DNA of 64,000 nucleotides from Bolinopsis microptera. Its lineage: Eukaryota; Ctenophora; Tentaculata; Lobata; Bolinopsidae. The first letter of the stretch is position 1, and each line of letters begins with the position of its first letter. This document shows, piece by piece, positions 40,113-52,379 of the stretch. The stretch covers positions 5,820,858-5,884,857 of the forward strand of contig NC_087075.1 of assembly GCF_026151205.1 (NCBI RefSeq). Direction: 5' to 3'. A program made the position numbers and the translations under genes. Under the pieces are notes generated by a model. That model was not told the origin of the DNA. It ran no database searches and saw nothing but the letters and a program-made list of their open reading frames with translations.

Positions 40113-41165
40113 TCATGAAATATTTATTCCCTTTCTCTTGGCAACACGAGGATTTTTATATAAATATTGGACTTGTTGCTTCTTCTTTTCGATACGATTT
40201 ACACCCTCTATTTTTGCTAAAACTATATTTGACACTTCCCAAAAGTTGCCTGTGTCTACTAAATTATTAGTCTTTTTAAATTCTTCTAGATTAATTTTAA
40301 AATCAATAACAGACACTGAATTTCTAACAAAAGATGGCAATTTATTCCAAAAGCTGATAACACGCTCTGATAAAAAATTATTAGACAAGGTTTTAATATT
40401 TCTATCAATATTGTTAGATTTAGTGCTAACAATTTTATTTCCCGATCTACTTAAATTGAAAATATCTTTTCCATACTCAACCAATCCATTTACAATTTTG
40501 TAGGCTTCAATCAAATCTCCTCTAACCCGTCTCTCTGCGAGTGTTGTAATCTGTAAGGCATCCAACCTTTCACTGTGAGGAAGTGTTCCAATATCATCAA
40601 TAAGGCGTGTGAACCTTCTCTGGACATTTTCCAGTTCAATGATAGTAGCCCAATTCCCATGGCAGGCTGGTGGAGACCACAACTGAGCACAATACTCCAA
40701 GTGGGGTCTTATTATAGTTTTATAAACATTTCTCATAACATTAATTTCTCTTATAATGAGATTCCTTGTAACCCATGCAATCATACTGTTTGCTTTACTA
40801 ATACAACTTTTAATATGTTTCGACCATTTCAAATCTGAAGAAGTTAAAACTCCAAGATCTTTCTCTGCTTCAATACATTCAAGTGTAACACCACTAAATA
40901 CATATTCTTGAAGAGGATTCTCATTAAATGGAACATGCATTATTTTGCATTTGCTAGGATTAAACTTTAACAGCCACACATTCTGCCAGTTTTGCAAGCT
41001 TTCTAACATATTGAAAGTGCTTTCAGTGTCATTGGCATCCATAATAACTTTAAGATCATCTGCAAACAGTTTTGATATACCATTAATACAATCAGGCAAG
41101 TCATTGATAAAAATGACAAACAATAAAGGACCTGAGCAACGATCTGGAAGGGTTGACATCGTCAA
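40085..41165 (-). pseudogene. CR1-type retrotransposon 3' fragment
   Basis: A 350-codon frame holds the 3' part of a CR1-like RT: GPLLFVIFINDLPDCI, FADDLKVIMD (FADD in place of YADD), KFNPSKCKIMHV, DLGVLTSSDLKWS, and FWNKLPSFVRNSV. The copy is cut off just before the catalytic motif, at about 41150, so it is a 5'-truncated insertion. A short AAATA-type tail follows the stop at about 40085-40110. Confidence 0.88.
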
Positions 41166-41849
41166 TCAAATACAGTACACATTATATACAATATACATTG
41201 AAGGGTTTTCGGTCACTTAAAAGTCCTCGATCGAGTATAATACCAACGCCAAAATCGAAAAGCAGCTAAGATTTCAGAAATCAATGGAAAAAGTGTCAAA
41301 CAGTATTATATATACAATAAAGTAATTCAAGTGTTGCAATTGGCAGAGCACAATACAGAGGTAACGGAAATTTTCCACTGTAACCAATATTATATAATAT
41401 TAAATATCAACAATCAGATATATACACATCTACTCCATCATAGGGGCAGGGATGAGGTTATAAGAGACTTCTGATTTTTTTCCTCTGTACCCTCGAAGAG
41501 CTGTGAGTGTGGTTCTTAACATATCGAATCTTATTCTTGTCCTTACATGTCTTACCACATCGCAATACCTCTCTTTTCTTTTCCTGGCGATGAGGTCTGC
41601 CACTCTATTTAGAAACCGCTTACATTCTTTCAGAAATACAAAGGGAGGGTTGTGTTAATTCATTGAACCATACTATTAAGACTGAATTACTATTATCTCA
41701 TTTTGAATTCGATCCCTTTAATATTTTACCATAATGATGTATTACTAATACTTGATATCACGCCTGCATAATTACATAAATATTTCGGGCATGACTGAAG
41801 GTACTTATTTAGAGTTCTAAAAATTTGAAAAGAACTATGTGAAACTATT

Positions 41850-42776
41850 ATGAATGAGGTATCCCCATCCACACAAAGGCAAATAGAACTCCTCAGCGAA
41901 AAAGGAGCATCCATTTGGTTATCCACACTCCCTCTAAAAGCATGTGGGTATGTCCTCAACAAACAAGAGTTCTTTGATGCCCTCTCACTCAGATATAATC
42001 TTACACTGTCTACAGCTAACAGAAGTCCCCTATGTGTATGTGGAAAACAAAACCATATCAACCATACTTTAACCTGAAAAATCGGAGGCTACGTTTCACT
42101 TAGACACAATTCACTCAGAGATACAATAGCTGAACTCCTAACCACTGTTTGCAAAGACGTTGAAACAGAACCTCAGCTTCTCTCCGTTCCTCCCACACTT
42201 AAACTATCAAATGGAACAAATAGACAAGATGGTGCAAGACTGGACATCAGTGCGAGATCGTTCTGGTCGCCACTGGACAGGGCATTCACAGATGTAAGGG
42301 TACTTCACCCTCAAGCCCAGTCCAACAGTGACAAGAGCATCTCGCAGATGTACCAATCTCACGAGAATAACAAAAAACGTGAGTACAATGACAGAGTCCT
42401 CAATGTAGAAAAGGCTACCTTCACACCACTGGTGTTCAGTACGTTAAATATCAAATTGATTTATTGTAAACTTGTTTAATCTGTAATAAATGGCATAAAA
42501 TTGAAATTTTTGTTTAACTGAAATTTTTGTTTAACTGAGTACTACAGGAGGAATGGCAGTTGAGGCTTCTCAGTTCCTAAAACATCTTGCTGAAAAGATC
42601 AGCCTTAAGAAAGGCCAACGGTATTGTGATGTGATTTCATTTGTCAGACGCAGACTGCGCTTTGATCTACTCAGAACCTGTATAATATCTATCAGGGGAT
42701 ACAGAGGTACCAGAACTCTTCCACCCACGGCAATACGTGATTTGGACCTTAACCTGATCAACACTCCTAAACCCTA
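41850..42776 (+). pseudogene. C-terminal relic of a retroelement polyprotein
   Basis: Reading through breaks, the segment encodes EKGASIWLSTLPL, LCVCGKQNHINHTL, GGYVSLRHNSLRDTIAELL, DGARLDISARSFW, FTPLVFST and RRRLRFDLLR. I recall this domain at the C-terminal end of RT polyproteins that are very common in invertebrate genomes. A TGA at 42075-42077 replaces a zinc-knuckle Cys codon, and a 95-bp insertion (42443-42537) flanked by AGTAC interrupts the frame. The element class was not resolved. Confidence 0.6.
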
Positions 42777-43880
42777 AAAGGTCATGGAGTGCTTGTTAGA
42801 TGGGGGTCTAAACTGCTTTTTGTTGTGATGTGAATTTGTTATATATTATTGCAAAGGGTTTTTATTTTTACCTCAGTTTTTAAAATTTGTACCATTTTTA
42901 AAGAATTTTTATATAGGGTCATTGCTATATTATGTGTATATTGTTTGAATAACTTATGTTTACTATTTGTATTCTTAACAAGGTCTTTCACATATCACGT
43001 GAGCATAATTTGTCAAATTGTAGCCCCTCCCCCTCTGTTATCAGTTTTACACACAGCTATTTTGTTTTATTTTTATTAATATGTGAACTACACCTAAGAA
43101 TTATTATATTGAAAATTGCAGCTGTCATTTTAATGAAAGCTGCAACCCTATTCCATCATGTTAATCTTATGATTGTTGACATTATTCATGGCATACTGCA
43201 CCTACAGTGCTTGGGTATTTCGAGCAGAAATTGATATTTTTTTCGGAACATTGTTAATATTTCAAATAATATTGGTTGAAATGGACCACTTCCACTACCT
43301 TTAAAAAATCATAAATCAAATCAAATAATAAGGCCACAAACATCACCACACGTCACCCAAAATAGTTCTACAAAGATTTATAAATTGCTTTGACAATTGC
43401 AATACCTGATTTGATTGAATATGTATATTGTTTGAATGGCCTTTTCCTGCATTTAATTGGAAGTATAGTTAAGAACAGAATTGTAATTCCTGATATTCAA
43501 ATACGGATTATCTTACAACTCTTGTACAAATATCAATATGGCTACAATATAAATGTTTGCTTTAACAAGGCTAAAGTTGAAGGCGTTCTAAGGAACATTG
43601 GCCATTTTTATGGATCTACCTATTTTGTATTAATTTACAGATGCCACGGAGAAGCTGAACCTGTTCTCAGCATAATAAATTAACAATTGATTATTACATA
43701 CGATTTTCATGAGTTGTTTTGTCTAAAATGCTGCTTTTGATTTAGAGCTGCCTTGCAATGTATGCAAGTAACTTGATTTTGCTGGTAGCTGCGTTGTATT
43801 ATTTAGAAATTTGGTTATTAATTGCCATGCTTCAGGCCAATCTGTGATGTGAGATGTAACCCCAAATACTTTTAGGTAAT
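42777..43880. other. Intergenic stretch upstream of SDAD1
   Basis: AT-rich, with no gene recognised. Frames open over 43390-43683 show no known motif. Confidence 0.5.
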
Positions 43881-46800
43881 ATGACATCAAGTTTACCGAC
43901 TCTACAAAATCTCATCCGCAGAGATGCTGAATCGTATAAAGACGATTTTGCAGTTCAGTATGAGTACCTCAAATCAAAGATCACCCTCTTTTTTGTGTCA
44001 CCATCATCTGAGCTCAATGATGAAATATCAGAGCTGATCATGTTTGTTTCACACTGTTTGAAATGTTACCCCATCTATCACGAGGAGTTTCCCAAGATGT
44101 TGGAGGACCTTATCAGGAAACATAACAGTATCCTGCCTTCTGAGTTAAGATTGGTCATTTGCAAATCTCTGATTATACTGAGAAACAGAGATTTATACCA
44201 ACCTGTGCAATTGATGAAACTATTCTTTGAACTTTTGGGTTGTCCAGATAAAATACTGCGTGAAATGTTGAAACTCCATATTATAACAGATATACGAAAT
44301 ATCAATCTTAAGAACAGTAATAATAAGATGAATAGAGCAATCCAGGCTTTCATTCATACTATGTTGTTTAAAGCCTCTCCAGTCGCTGCTAAAATCGCAA
44401 TCCAAATAATGATTGAGCTCTACAAAAAACATGTTTGGAATGACGCCAAAACAGTCAACATAATTGCAGGTTTGTCATTCATAACATTTTTTGATTTTTA
44501 AAATTTCAATTACCAATTTCGAAATTGAACACAATATTTTGATAAGGAAAGTTGTAACTAATCTTAATTGTCCTCAGATGGGTGTCTTTCGACCAACAAC
44601 AAGATAATGGTTGCAGCTCTCTCCTTTTTCCTGTCAAATGACCCTAAGAACAACGAAGACGACGGTAATTCTTCAGAGGAGGAGAACAAGAAAGAGAAGT
44701 CTAAGAAAATCAGCACTATGGTCCGAGCTGCTGGGGTATGTTGTGCTTCTTTATGAGATGTGGAATTTTATAGAATTGTTGAGCTAAATCGCTTCACAAT
44801 ATTTAACTGCCATTGAAAAAAGTGCAAACTGCAAACTGCAGAGTGCAGTGAAGTAAAATTGATATTGTGACCTTCAAATATAATAACGATATTCAACAAT
44901 TAATTTCTTAACCTTTGTAATAAATTTTAATTTAATTTTGTTTTGTTAGATAACAAAGAAGGCTAAAAATAAGATGAAGAAGCTTGAAAGGGCACGTTTA
45001 ATTCTTAGAAAGGAAGTTAAAAAGAAGAGAGCACCAGAGGGATCATTCCTAGCTATTCATCTTCTTAATGATGCTCAGGTTTGTGTGCTGTTTTTAATAT
45101 TTAGTTGTAGGAGTACCAAGGTGCGTCTGATCTGTTAATTGGCAGTTAATTGACAGCTAATTGATCTGTTAATTGGCAGCTAATTGACATGGACATTTGT
45201 GTTCAGGTGCATTATAAATAAATCTACTCAGTCTTTAACCTTAATTTTAGTGTTATTTTTGGCCAGACATTTTCCGAGAAACTCTTTTACCTTAATGTTA
45301 ATATAATTTTTTCCAGACGTTTTCCGAGAAAAATGTTTACCTTAATGTTAATGTTACTTTTGCCAGACGTTTTCCGAGAAACTCTACAAATAGCTAGGGC
45401 GTCTAAACGACAAGTTTGAGATAAAGCTCTTTTACCTTAATGTTAATGTTATTTTTGCCAGACGTTTTCCGAGAAACTCTACAAAGAGCTAGGGCGTCTA
45501 AACGACAAGTTCGAGATAAAGCTGATGGTGATGCAGCTTATAGCTAGAGTTGTGGGAATCCATCAACTTTTCTTGTTCAACTTCTACCCCTATCTACAGA
45601 AGTGAGTTGTCATTGTTACCTATCAAATTACTGCCGTTGTTGACATTAGTGACTGAATATCAGTCAGGGTAGAAAAGATTCAAATTAAAATATTCAAATT
45701 AAAATATTCAAATTAAAATATTCAAATTAAAATATTCAAATTAAAATATTCAAATTAAAATATTCAAATTAAAATATTCAAATTAAAATATTCAAATTAA
45801 AATATTCAAATTAAATATTCGCTTTAATTCACAATTTACCAGGTATCTGAGTCACTCCCAAGTGCACTGCACTAAGATCCTGGCTGCTGCTGCCCAAGCT
45901 TCTCATGCATTGTGCCCCCCTGATGTCATCGAGCCGCTCTTAAAACACATAGCTAATACTTTCATATCAGGTGAGGAATTTAATTCTCCCTTTGAATCAA
46001 TCAAGCTAGATGATTTGTTGCAAATACTGAGATCAATTTACAGGCTATCGTCAAACATGTTGCAAGGCGTCATCTTCAGTGACATAAGCCTCAAATTATT
46101 CGTTATATAGTAGTGTTGAAAGTATTAAAACTTTCATATCAGGTACTTGATTTCTTGGTGTAGCTAACACCTTTACACCTTATTGATGTAGCTAACACCT
46201 TTAATGTTTATATTACATATCAAATACACTTCTCAATTATTAAATCAATACCTGCCAAATATGCTTCTATGGTTTTGGATCTGTAGTCTATTCTCAACTT
46301 CACAAAGATGAATATTCCACCGATTTCGAATCTCTCAAAAAACTGCATCAAATCACTAAGTTAAATATTAGCGACAAGAGAAACGCCATTGTAGGACGTG
46401 AGAAGAGTGAGGGCTCCTCAAACTACATTAAATTAATTCCTTCTGTAACGTCCTCAATAAATGTAATAGATTTGTAGTATTGTAATTTTAAAACCTTTCA
46501 GACCATCAGACAAACGAGGTGATGGCAGTGGGGATAAACTCAGTCAGGGAGATATGTTTCAGATGTCCTCTTGCTATGGAGAAGGACTTACTTCAGGTTA
46601 GGATGGCCCTAAGTCATCTTCATCAGCTTTCAAATTTTCAGGCAGTATAACGATGTTACCACTTTACTGATTCATCTTCATAATTATCAACAATGTTAGC
46701 AATGTTAACAATGTTAACAATGTTAACAATGTTAGCAATGTTAACAATGTTAACAATGTTAACAATGTTAGCAATGTTAACAATGTTTCAAGTTATCACA

Positions 46801-49800
46801 TGGCCTGTCCTCAGGATTTAGCTCAATACAAGAAGCACACGGATAAGGGTGTCAGTATGGCTGCAAGATCTCTTATCTCACTTTTCAGGACCATCAACAG
46901 AACAATGCTTACTAAAGTTGATCAGGTTAATAATAATAATAACGCTTTATTTGTATACCGCTTAGGCCGTATAAGCGACCAAAGTTCAAAAAATGGGGTT
47001 GATACTGGCCAGGTTGGTGAATGGTTATTATTATAGTTTCGTCGTTTTCCAACAATTTGAATAGTCAGTGTTTCTTTTATAATGTGATACATGACTAAAT
47101 GTTATTTATTAGCCTTGAACAACAATTATTGTTGATTATTGTTAATTATTGTTAATTATTGTTAATTATTGTTAATTATTGTTAAGTATTGTTAATTATT
47201 GTTAATTATTGTTAATTGCATGTTTCTGTAAACCTCCACATTACAGGGTAAGCCCGGAGAGAACTGGGTAGAAGATGGACCATCAAACTATGGAGCCTCT
47301 AAAGCCCTCGAGGCTATTCCTGGTTAGATAATGCTGAATTTCCTCTTATCTTTCTTGAATTTCTTATGGGGGGTATGCAACGACCATTAATGTCAGTAGA
47401 TGGAATTTTGTCAAAACTGACATTGTCATTAATGGTCATTAATGGTCATTAATGGTCATTAATGGTCATTAAATAATTGAAATTCTGAACTATCTTGGAA
47501 GCAACATGTCCAAGAAATTTACAATTATGATCACTTTGTATCACTTCTATAAAGTTTCTCACAGCCCCCTACATCGATTGCCAGAGTCTCGTTTGAGAAA
47601 ACGAATTAATATTCGCCTAATAGAGGCTCGGACCTCGGTTTCGTAATGAGTGCCAAGCACCATTCTGTTATACGTTGGTAACTTGGCTTGTTTGCATTTG
47701 ACTTAGTATAAATGCTTGTTTGCAGTTGACTTAGTATAAATGCTTGTTTACAGTTGACTTAGTATAAATGCTTGTTTGCAGTTGACTTAGTATACATGCT
47801 TGTTTGCAGTTTGCGTGGATTTGAATTGTATTGATTTCCTTTATTTGTGTTGATTGCTTTTGATAATTTGGATTTTCAATACCTCCTCACAGTACCTTCT
47901 ATGCCATCGTAAGACGATATTTGGAAATAAAAGTCGGAGATCGAAATTTTTTGGTACCGGCTGTTTCGAGGGTTCTGTGCCATACCAACCGGGCTGCAAA
48001 AATTCTTCTAAGCCCTGTCAACGTCGAACAATTCGAAAGGGTCATTAAGTGCTACCTTTGTTCCAAAAAATGCTAAACGTCCCCTTCGTTGCCTCGGTAC
48101 CATCTTATCAATGAGTGTCTCTGCTTCAAAAAAGGGCAACTGCAGATCTAGACGAATTCCTGCCGCATCAATTTGTCCCTATCACGATGACAGTGCTCGA
48201 TTTTGGGTCAAAACTTTAAACTGCCAAAGGCAGAGTATTGAACTGTAAACGAATTGTTCTATCTAATCCTAGGAAAAGATCAGCTTTTTTGTTGTCCGAT
48301 TCAGACTGATGACGATGTATTTCATGAAGTGCTAAAGTTGAATAAGTTCATCTACTGTGTAATTACTATATAATCGACTAGCATAATGATTTGGCTAAAA
48401 TATAAATCTTGATATGATATAAGAACGGGAACGAAGTATTTAATTTTAATACCCGTGTTATTATTATTTTATTATTGATTGTTATTTTACTATTGATACG
48501 ATCTGATACTCCTAAATTGCCCTTTGAATTATTATTATTGATAACTATAAGTCACCAACTGTTATCTGGTTTAAATCCCGTGGCCGCAAAATTTGTTCTT
48601 CATTACATTCGAACTTAATAAATGTAATCCCTAACTCACTCTGGAATCCACTCAAGTGATATTCTGGAAGGTCTGCCTAACCACGGAAGATTCTATTCTA
48701 AGTTTTCTCTTTCGAATCTCTAATTGTAAATGTAAAATAATAACATATACTTGTAGTTAGTTAACTTAAGGTAGGGTCTAAGTGATGCAGGCGTCCGTCC
48801 TTTTCGCTCTAAGAAGTGCCGGAAAAAACATGACCATTAATGTCAGTAGATGAAATTTTGACAAAACTGACATTGTCATTAATGGTCATTAATGGTCATT
48901 AATGGTCATTAATGGTCATTAATGGTCATTAATAGTCGTTGCATACCCCCCTTTCTTATCGAGTCATGGACTTAGTCGATAGCTTGATTAATGTACGATA
49001 TGACTATAAAAGTTGTAGATTCATTCACTGCCACAATCTTGGTTAGGCGACCACCGTTGTACTATGATTTTAAAATAATACATTACTTCAAAATCGAGCG
49101 TTAATGTTTGTTGTCACTAATTCCCATCTTTATTTGTCAGGAATTGAGTTCCTCAACTCCTCGTCCGACGAAGAAGGAGAAGAAGAAGAAGGAGAAGAAA
49201 CCGCAGAACCTGGAGAAAAACGGAAACGTCTCTCCTCCACCTCCTCCAACAATGCCAAGAAGAGGCGGCGAACTGCTTCAGAGAATAATGGTGTTGCTCG
49301 CAAGCGTCAACGTACAAACTCTTCCTCTCGAGGACGAAGAAACTCTACCTCTAGGGGCAGAACTCTCTCTGAAACTTCTATAACCAGTAGCAAGGTTAAT
49401 AACTTGCACTTTATACTATTTAAATCTGTAATGGATGTTCAACTCATCGTTACTAGTTCTTATTTTAACAATATTTTGCGATAGAAGAGTAGAGGAGTCT
49501 GGCATGTTGGTTTCTCCGGTTATAAAAAATCCGGAAAAGCTCTCCGCCGGTAATAGTACCTTTTGGAATGTTTTCCTACTAGCCTAAATTATTTAATTAT
49601 CATTTATTTAAGGTTAAATGATGATACCTTGTTTCAGATAAAGAGAACAGCTCAAGAATGGATGACAGAGAAGATCCTGACAGACGAGGATTACCAGAGA
49701 ATAGAGGAGAAGAGATTAGCTTGGCTGATGCAAGGTTAGTACGCCGTGTGTACGTTATCATTAAGGAGTCATGAATAAAACTGAACCAATGTTTTCAGAA

Positions 49801-50336
49801 CCATCAAATGTTTGCAAAAAAATGACAAAATGTGAAACATTTTCACACATTGAAATCGAGTGACAAATTGAGCAAGGTTCACCGTTCAATGTTCTAACTT
49901 CTGTTCTATATTTGGGTCAATTGCCAATAATCAACAGTTATGAATTATGATGTTACACATATCAAACAAACTTCTCAAATGTACAAATGATCAGGTAAAC
50001 AACCTGCGAAAAGGAAAACGACAGGCTTCTCCAGAACGAGCTGAAGACGGAGAAATCTTGAATCCCTCCAACATCGAACACATCAACAAACACATGAAGC
50101 AAACCAAGGAAGAGCGACTTCAACAGGTTAGAGAAGGTAGACCTGACAAGAAGAAGTTTGGAGTGAAGAAAGCGAAGATGGATGAACACGCTAGTACCAC
50201 CAATGCTGATAAGAGGAAGATGAAGCCGTTTATGATGGTGGTTCATAAGAGGAGTGTTAGGGAGAGGACCAGGAAAGGTTTTGCTGAGAAACAGAGGGAT
50301 TTGAGGAAAAAAGCTGCTGAGGGCTGGACGGTATAA
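43881..50336 (+). CDS. SDAD1: SDAD1 / SDA1 homologue, ribosome biogenesis, 11 exons
   Basis: SDA1 acts in the nucleolus/nucleoplasm in 60S pre-ribosome maturation and export. Exons: 43881-44469 ([16 protein letters not shown].., DAKTVNIIA), 44578-44735, 44950-45078, 45462-45601 ([11 protein letters not shown]), 45843-45970 ([17 protein letters not shown]), 46502-46596, 46815-46925 ([19 protein letters not shown]), 47247-47322, 49141-49394 (acidic then Lys/Arg-rich), 49638-49734, and a last exon ending at 50336. Length is about 690 aa, close to human SDAD1 (687). Phases join except into the last exon: acceptor 49993 gives GKQPAKRK in one frame, while the rest ([14 protein letters not shown]..) is in another. 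So either acceptor 'cttctccag' (50029) is used or there is an indel. Several junctions are affected by repeats. Confidence 0.93.
45256..45475 (+). repeat. Tandem copies of SDAD1 exon-4 acceptor
   Basis: The block 'ccag|acgttttccgagaaa' plus the preceding 'taccttaatgttaatgtt' pyrimidine-rich intron end occurs four times, with AG at 45265-45266, 45315-45316, 45365-45366 and the real one at 45460-45461. The third copy includes about 60 bp of exon with an in-frame TAG (AAATAGCTAGGG in place of AAAGAGCTAGGG). Confidence 0.9.
45674..45819. repeat. (ATTCAAATTAAAAT)n minisatellite
   Basis: About ten perfect units of a 14-mer, 25 bp before the acceptor of SDAD1 exon 5. Confidence 0.95.
45973..46129 (+). 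mobile_element. Short retroposon at the SDAD1 exon-5 donor
   Basis: A 157-bp insertion flanked by a perfect 15-bp duplication ACTTTCATATCAGGT (45958-45972 and 46130-46144). The duplicated target contains the exon-5 splice donor CAG|GT. The insert ends with a motif (TTATATAGTAGTGTTGAAAG then TATTAAA) that also occurs near 10200, 10330 (partial) and 58480, so this is the 3' end of a dispersed retroelement family. Confidence 0.8.
46690..46790. repeat. (AACAATGTT)n simple repeat
   Basis: About eleven 9-bp units of AACAATGTT/AGCAATGTT just before SDAD1 exon 7. A similar (GTTAATTATT)n array of 10-bp units lies at about 47130-47215, before exon 8. Confidence 0.9.
46926..47013 (-). mobile_element. 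L2 3'-end fragment at the SDAD1 exon-7 donor
   Basis: About 80 bp nearly identical to the 3' end of the L2 element at 13485-13570 ('gctttatttgtataccgctt', 'ggccgtataagcgaccaaag'), with (AAT)n at its left. CAGGTT is found on both sides (46923-46928 and 47010-47015), so the insertion appears to have duplicated the exon-7 splice donor. Confidence 0.8.
47368..48941. mobile_element. DNA transposon with GGGGGG-starting TIRs and 8-bp TSD
   Basis: A 1574-bp element in SDAD1 intron 8. Left end GGGGGGTATGCAACGACC, right end its complement with one change (GTCGTTGCATACCCCCC). The target duplication TTTCTTAT is perfect (47360-47367 and 48942-48949). Both ends carry a 'ttttgacaaaactgacattg' block followed by several TCATTAATGG units. 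No transposase ORF is visible. The 8-bp duplication and G-rich termini would fit Merlin or hAT. Confidence 0.88.
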
Positions 50337-50821
50337 TCACTAAAAAAATGTTAACATTTTTAGTGATTTGAAGTTTCTGTGTGTAGGTTTAGTACTTAAA
50401 GTATACTGACTAAGTTAAGTTATCAATGATCGGGATTCTGTTTTGAATGTAATTTTATCTTTTACTTTAACTTATTCAAACTTTTATCAAGTTAACAATT
50501 TGTGTTTTATTACCTAGTTTACAACAAATTCTCCCAAATTTCTTCCTGGTACAATGTACATTGTACATTCATCAATCATAAACATGGATGTCAGACCCTG
50601 AAAAGTAATTTGATATTATATGTTTATGAAATACACAGTACTGATCATCTGGAATATTATTTAAAATGTCAAATTTCGAATGATTTTACGTTTTCGCAGT
50701 CTTGGCCATTTATTTTTTAGAATTTTGATCCTCTCGAGTGTTACGTATTTATACTTTCAAAATTAATTAATTAATTAAATCAAATTAATTGATTAACGTA
50801 TAATTTGCAGATAAGTGGTTC

Positions 50822-51571
50822 ATGTCAAGACGGAGTTTAAGATCCCGAGCAGTTCCTGATAAAGTAAACAATTATGTCTTTGGTAGTTTGAAGCCAATTA
50901 AAAAGGAGATAAAGGCAGAGTTTTCCGAAGAGTTGACAAAAACCGCTGATGGTTTTGTTTGTCCACCTTGTGAAGCCTATTTTTTGTGCGAGGATTCATT
51001 TTTAGAACACATTACAGAAAATCACACTGTCATGCCCCCTCAAAATCATAATTCTGATCAACCCTTGAGTTCCTCTAAATTGGAAGAAACGGGAAGTTCC
51101 CCAGAAACAACTCCCAAAGAGAAAAGTTTTCAATGTCAAGTATGCTTAATCTCATTTAATGAACAATCTCAACTTACAAAACATCAGTGGACCCACACCA
51201 CGCCCACAGATAAACCATTTAAGTGTGAGCAGTGCAATTCTGTCTTCTCCTTCGGATACAACCTTGTTAGACATCAGCGGCTCCACTCGGGTAAGAAACA
51301 TTACAAGTGTAAAGAATGCCCTTCAGCTTTCGTTAGGAAAACTAGTCTGAAAGAACACGAGAGAACTCACACGGGAGAGAGACCCTACAAATGTGAATTA
51401 TGTTCTTATGCCTCGTCTCAAAGTGGAAGTTTGGTCAGACATATGCGTCTTCATAGTGGTGAGAAACCCTTTAAATGTGAGAACTGCGCGTATGCTTCAC
51501 GTTCTAATTCTAACTTGAGAAGACATCAGCATACTCATTCTCACGAGAATGTGAAGAATCCTGATAGATAA
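50822..51571 (+). CDS. C2H2 zinc-finger protein, 249 aa
   Basis: A single open exon preceded by an acceptor-like ttgcag at 50810, so a 5' non-coding exon is possible. A basic N-terminus (MSRRSLRSRAV) is followed by one atypical finger (C47, C50, H63, H68). Five classical fingers follow at about 105-125, 135-155, 163-183, 191-211 and 219-239, several joined by TGERPY/SGEKPF linkers. Such arrays bind DNA, so it is probably a transcription factor. The specific orthologue is not recognised. It lies 485 bp downstream of the SDAD1 stop in the same orientation. Confidence 0.9.
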   Translation: MSRRSLRSRAVPDKVNNYVFGSLKPIKKEIKAEFSEELTKTADGFVCPPCEAYFLCEDSFLEHITENHTVMPPQNHNSDQPLSSSKLEETGSSPETTPKEKSFQCQVCLISFNEQSQLTKHQWTHTTPTDKPFKCEQCNSVFSFGYNLVRHQRLHSGKKHYKCKECPSAFVRKTSLKEHERTHTGERPYKCELCSYASSQSGSLVRHMRLHSGEKPFKCENCAYASRSNSNLRRHQHTHSHENVKNPDR

Positions 51572-51929
51572 AAGCGTGTTTTCATCATTTCGAGGGAGTA
51601 AATTTAGAATTTCAATCAGAGCAGCATTTTTATAATATTTAATTCATAAGACAAGTTTTACCAATTCCGTGAAAATACTGACTATAGATTTTATCAGTTG
51701 TTGAAATCTTTCGATCGGTTCTATCATGTATCGTAAAACAATCATTTTTCATCAACCAAAAGCAATCTTGAATCATTTTAGGAGCATGTTTGTACAGAGT
51801 TAGTACAGAGTTTGTACAGAGTAGCCGATATTTTGACCTCTATTTTAGGATAACTATTTTAGTCTTATCTGGTGTTTAATCTTTGCATATTATGTTTATC
51901 GTCAATTACTAAAGTAGTTTTCTGGCTTT

Positions 51930-52080
51930 AGTATTGAGTATTGACGATATATTTTCAAGCATAAGTTACTTTTCTTAACTTAGTATTCATGTTATTTTCT
52001 GGGATGACTAGTTTAAACACTGCTGAGTATAAGTTTTATCTTAATAGCGGTGTTATTAAATTTCAATTTATTATTATTAG
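51930..52080 (+). mobile_element. L2 3' UTR fragment
   Basis: About 150 bp matches 28120-28276, the 3' UTR of the L2 element there ('ttttcaagcataagtta', 'gcggtgttattaaatttc'), ending in (TTA)n. It is a very short 5'-truncated insertion. Confidence 0.8.
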
Positions 52081-52379
52081 GATCTAATGTTCACGTTCAG
52101 ACTCTTGATAATGAACTAATTTTGTAATGATTTTTGACTCACGTTTTTCGATTTAATGATGTAAATTAATGATTTAAATTTTTTACATTTTCAATTTTTG
52201 ATTGAAATCTTTTTAGAACGAGAGTATGATGTAGTTACAGTTACCTGAAATAAGCAGTTTCCTTTGGTTGTATTTACAGTTCTAATTATTAAAAGTTTGA
52301 ACACTTAGCATCTATGTTAGGACCTCTTGCGCTCTATTATGACTCTGTAATAAATCATATAAATCCTTCCTTATAGCTG

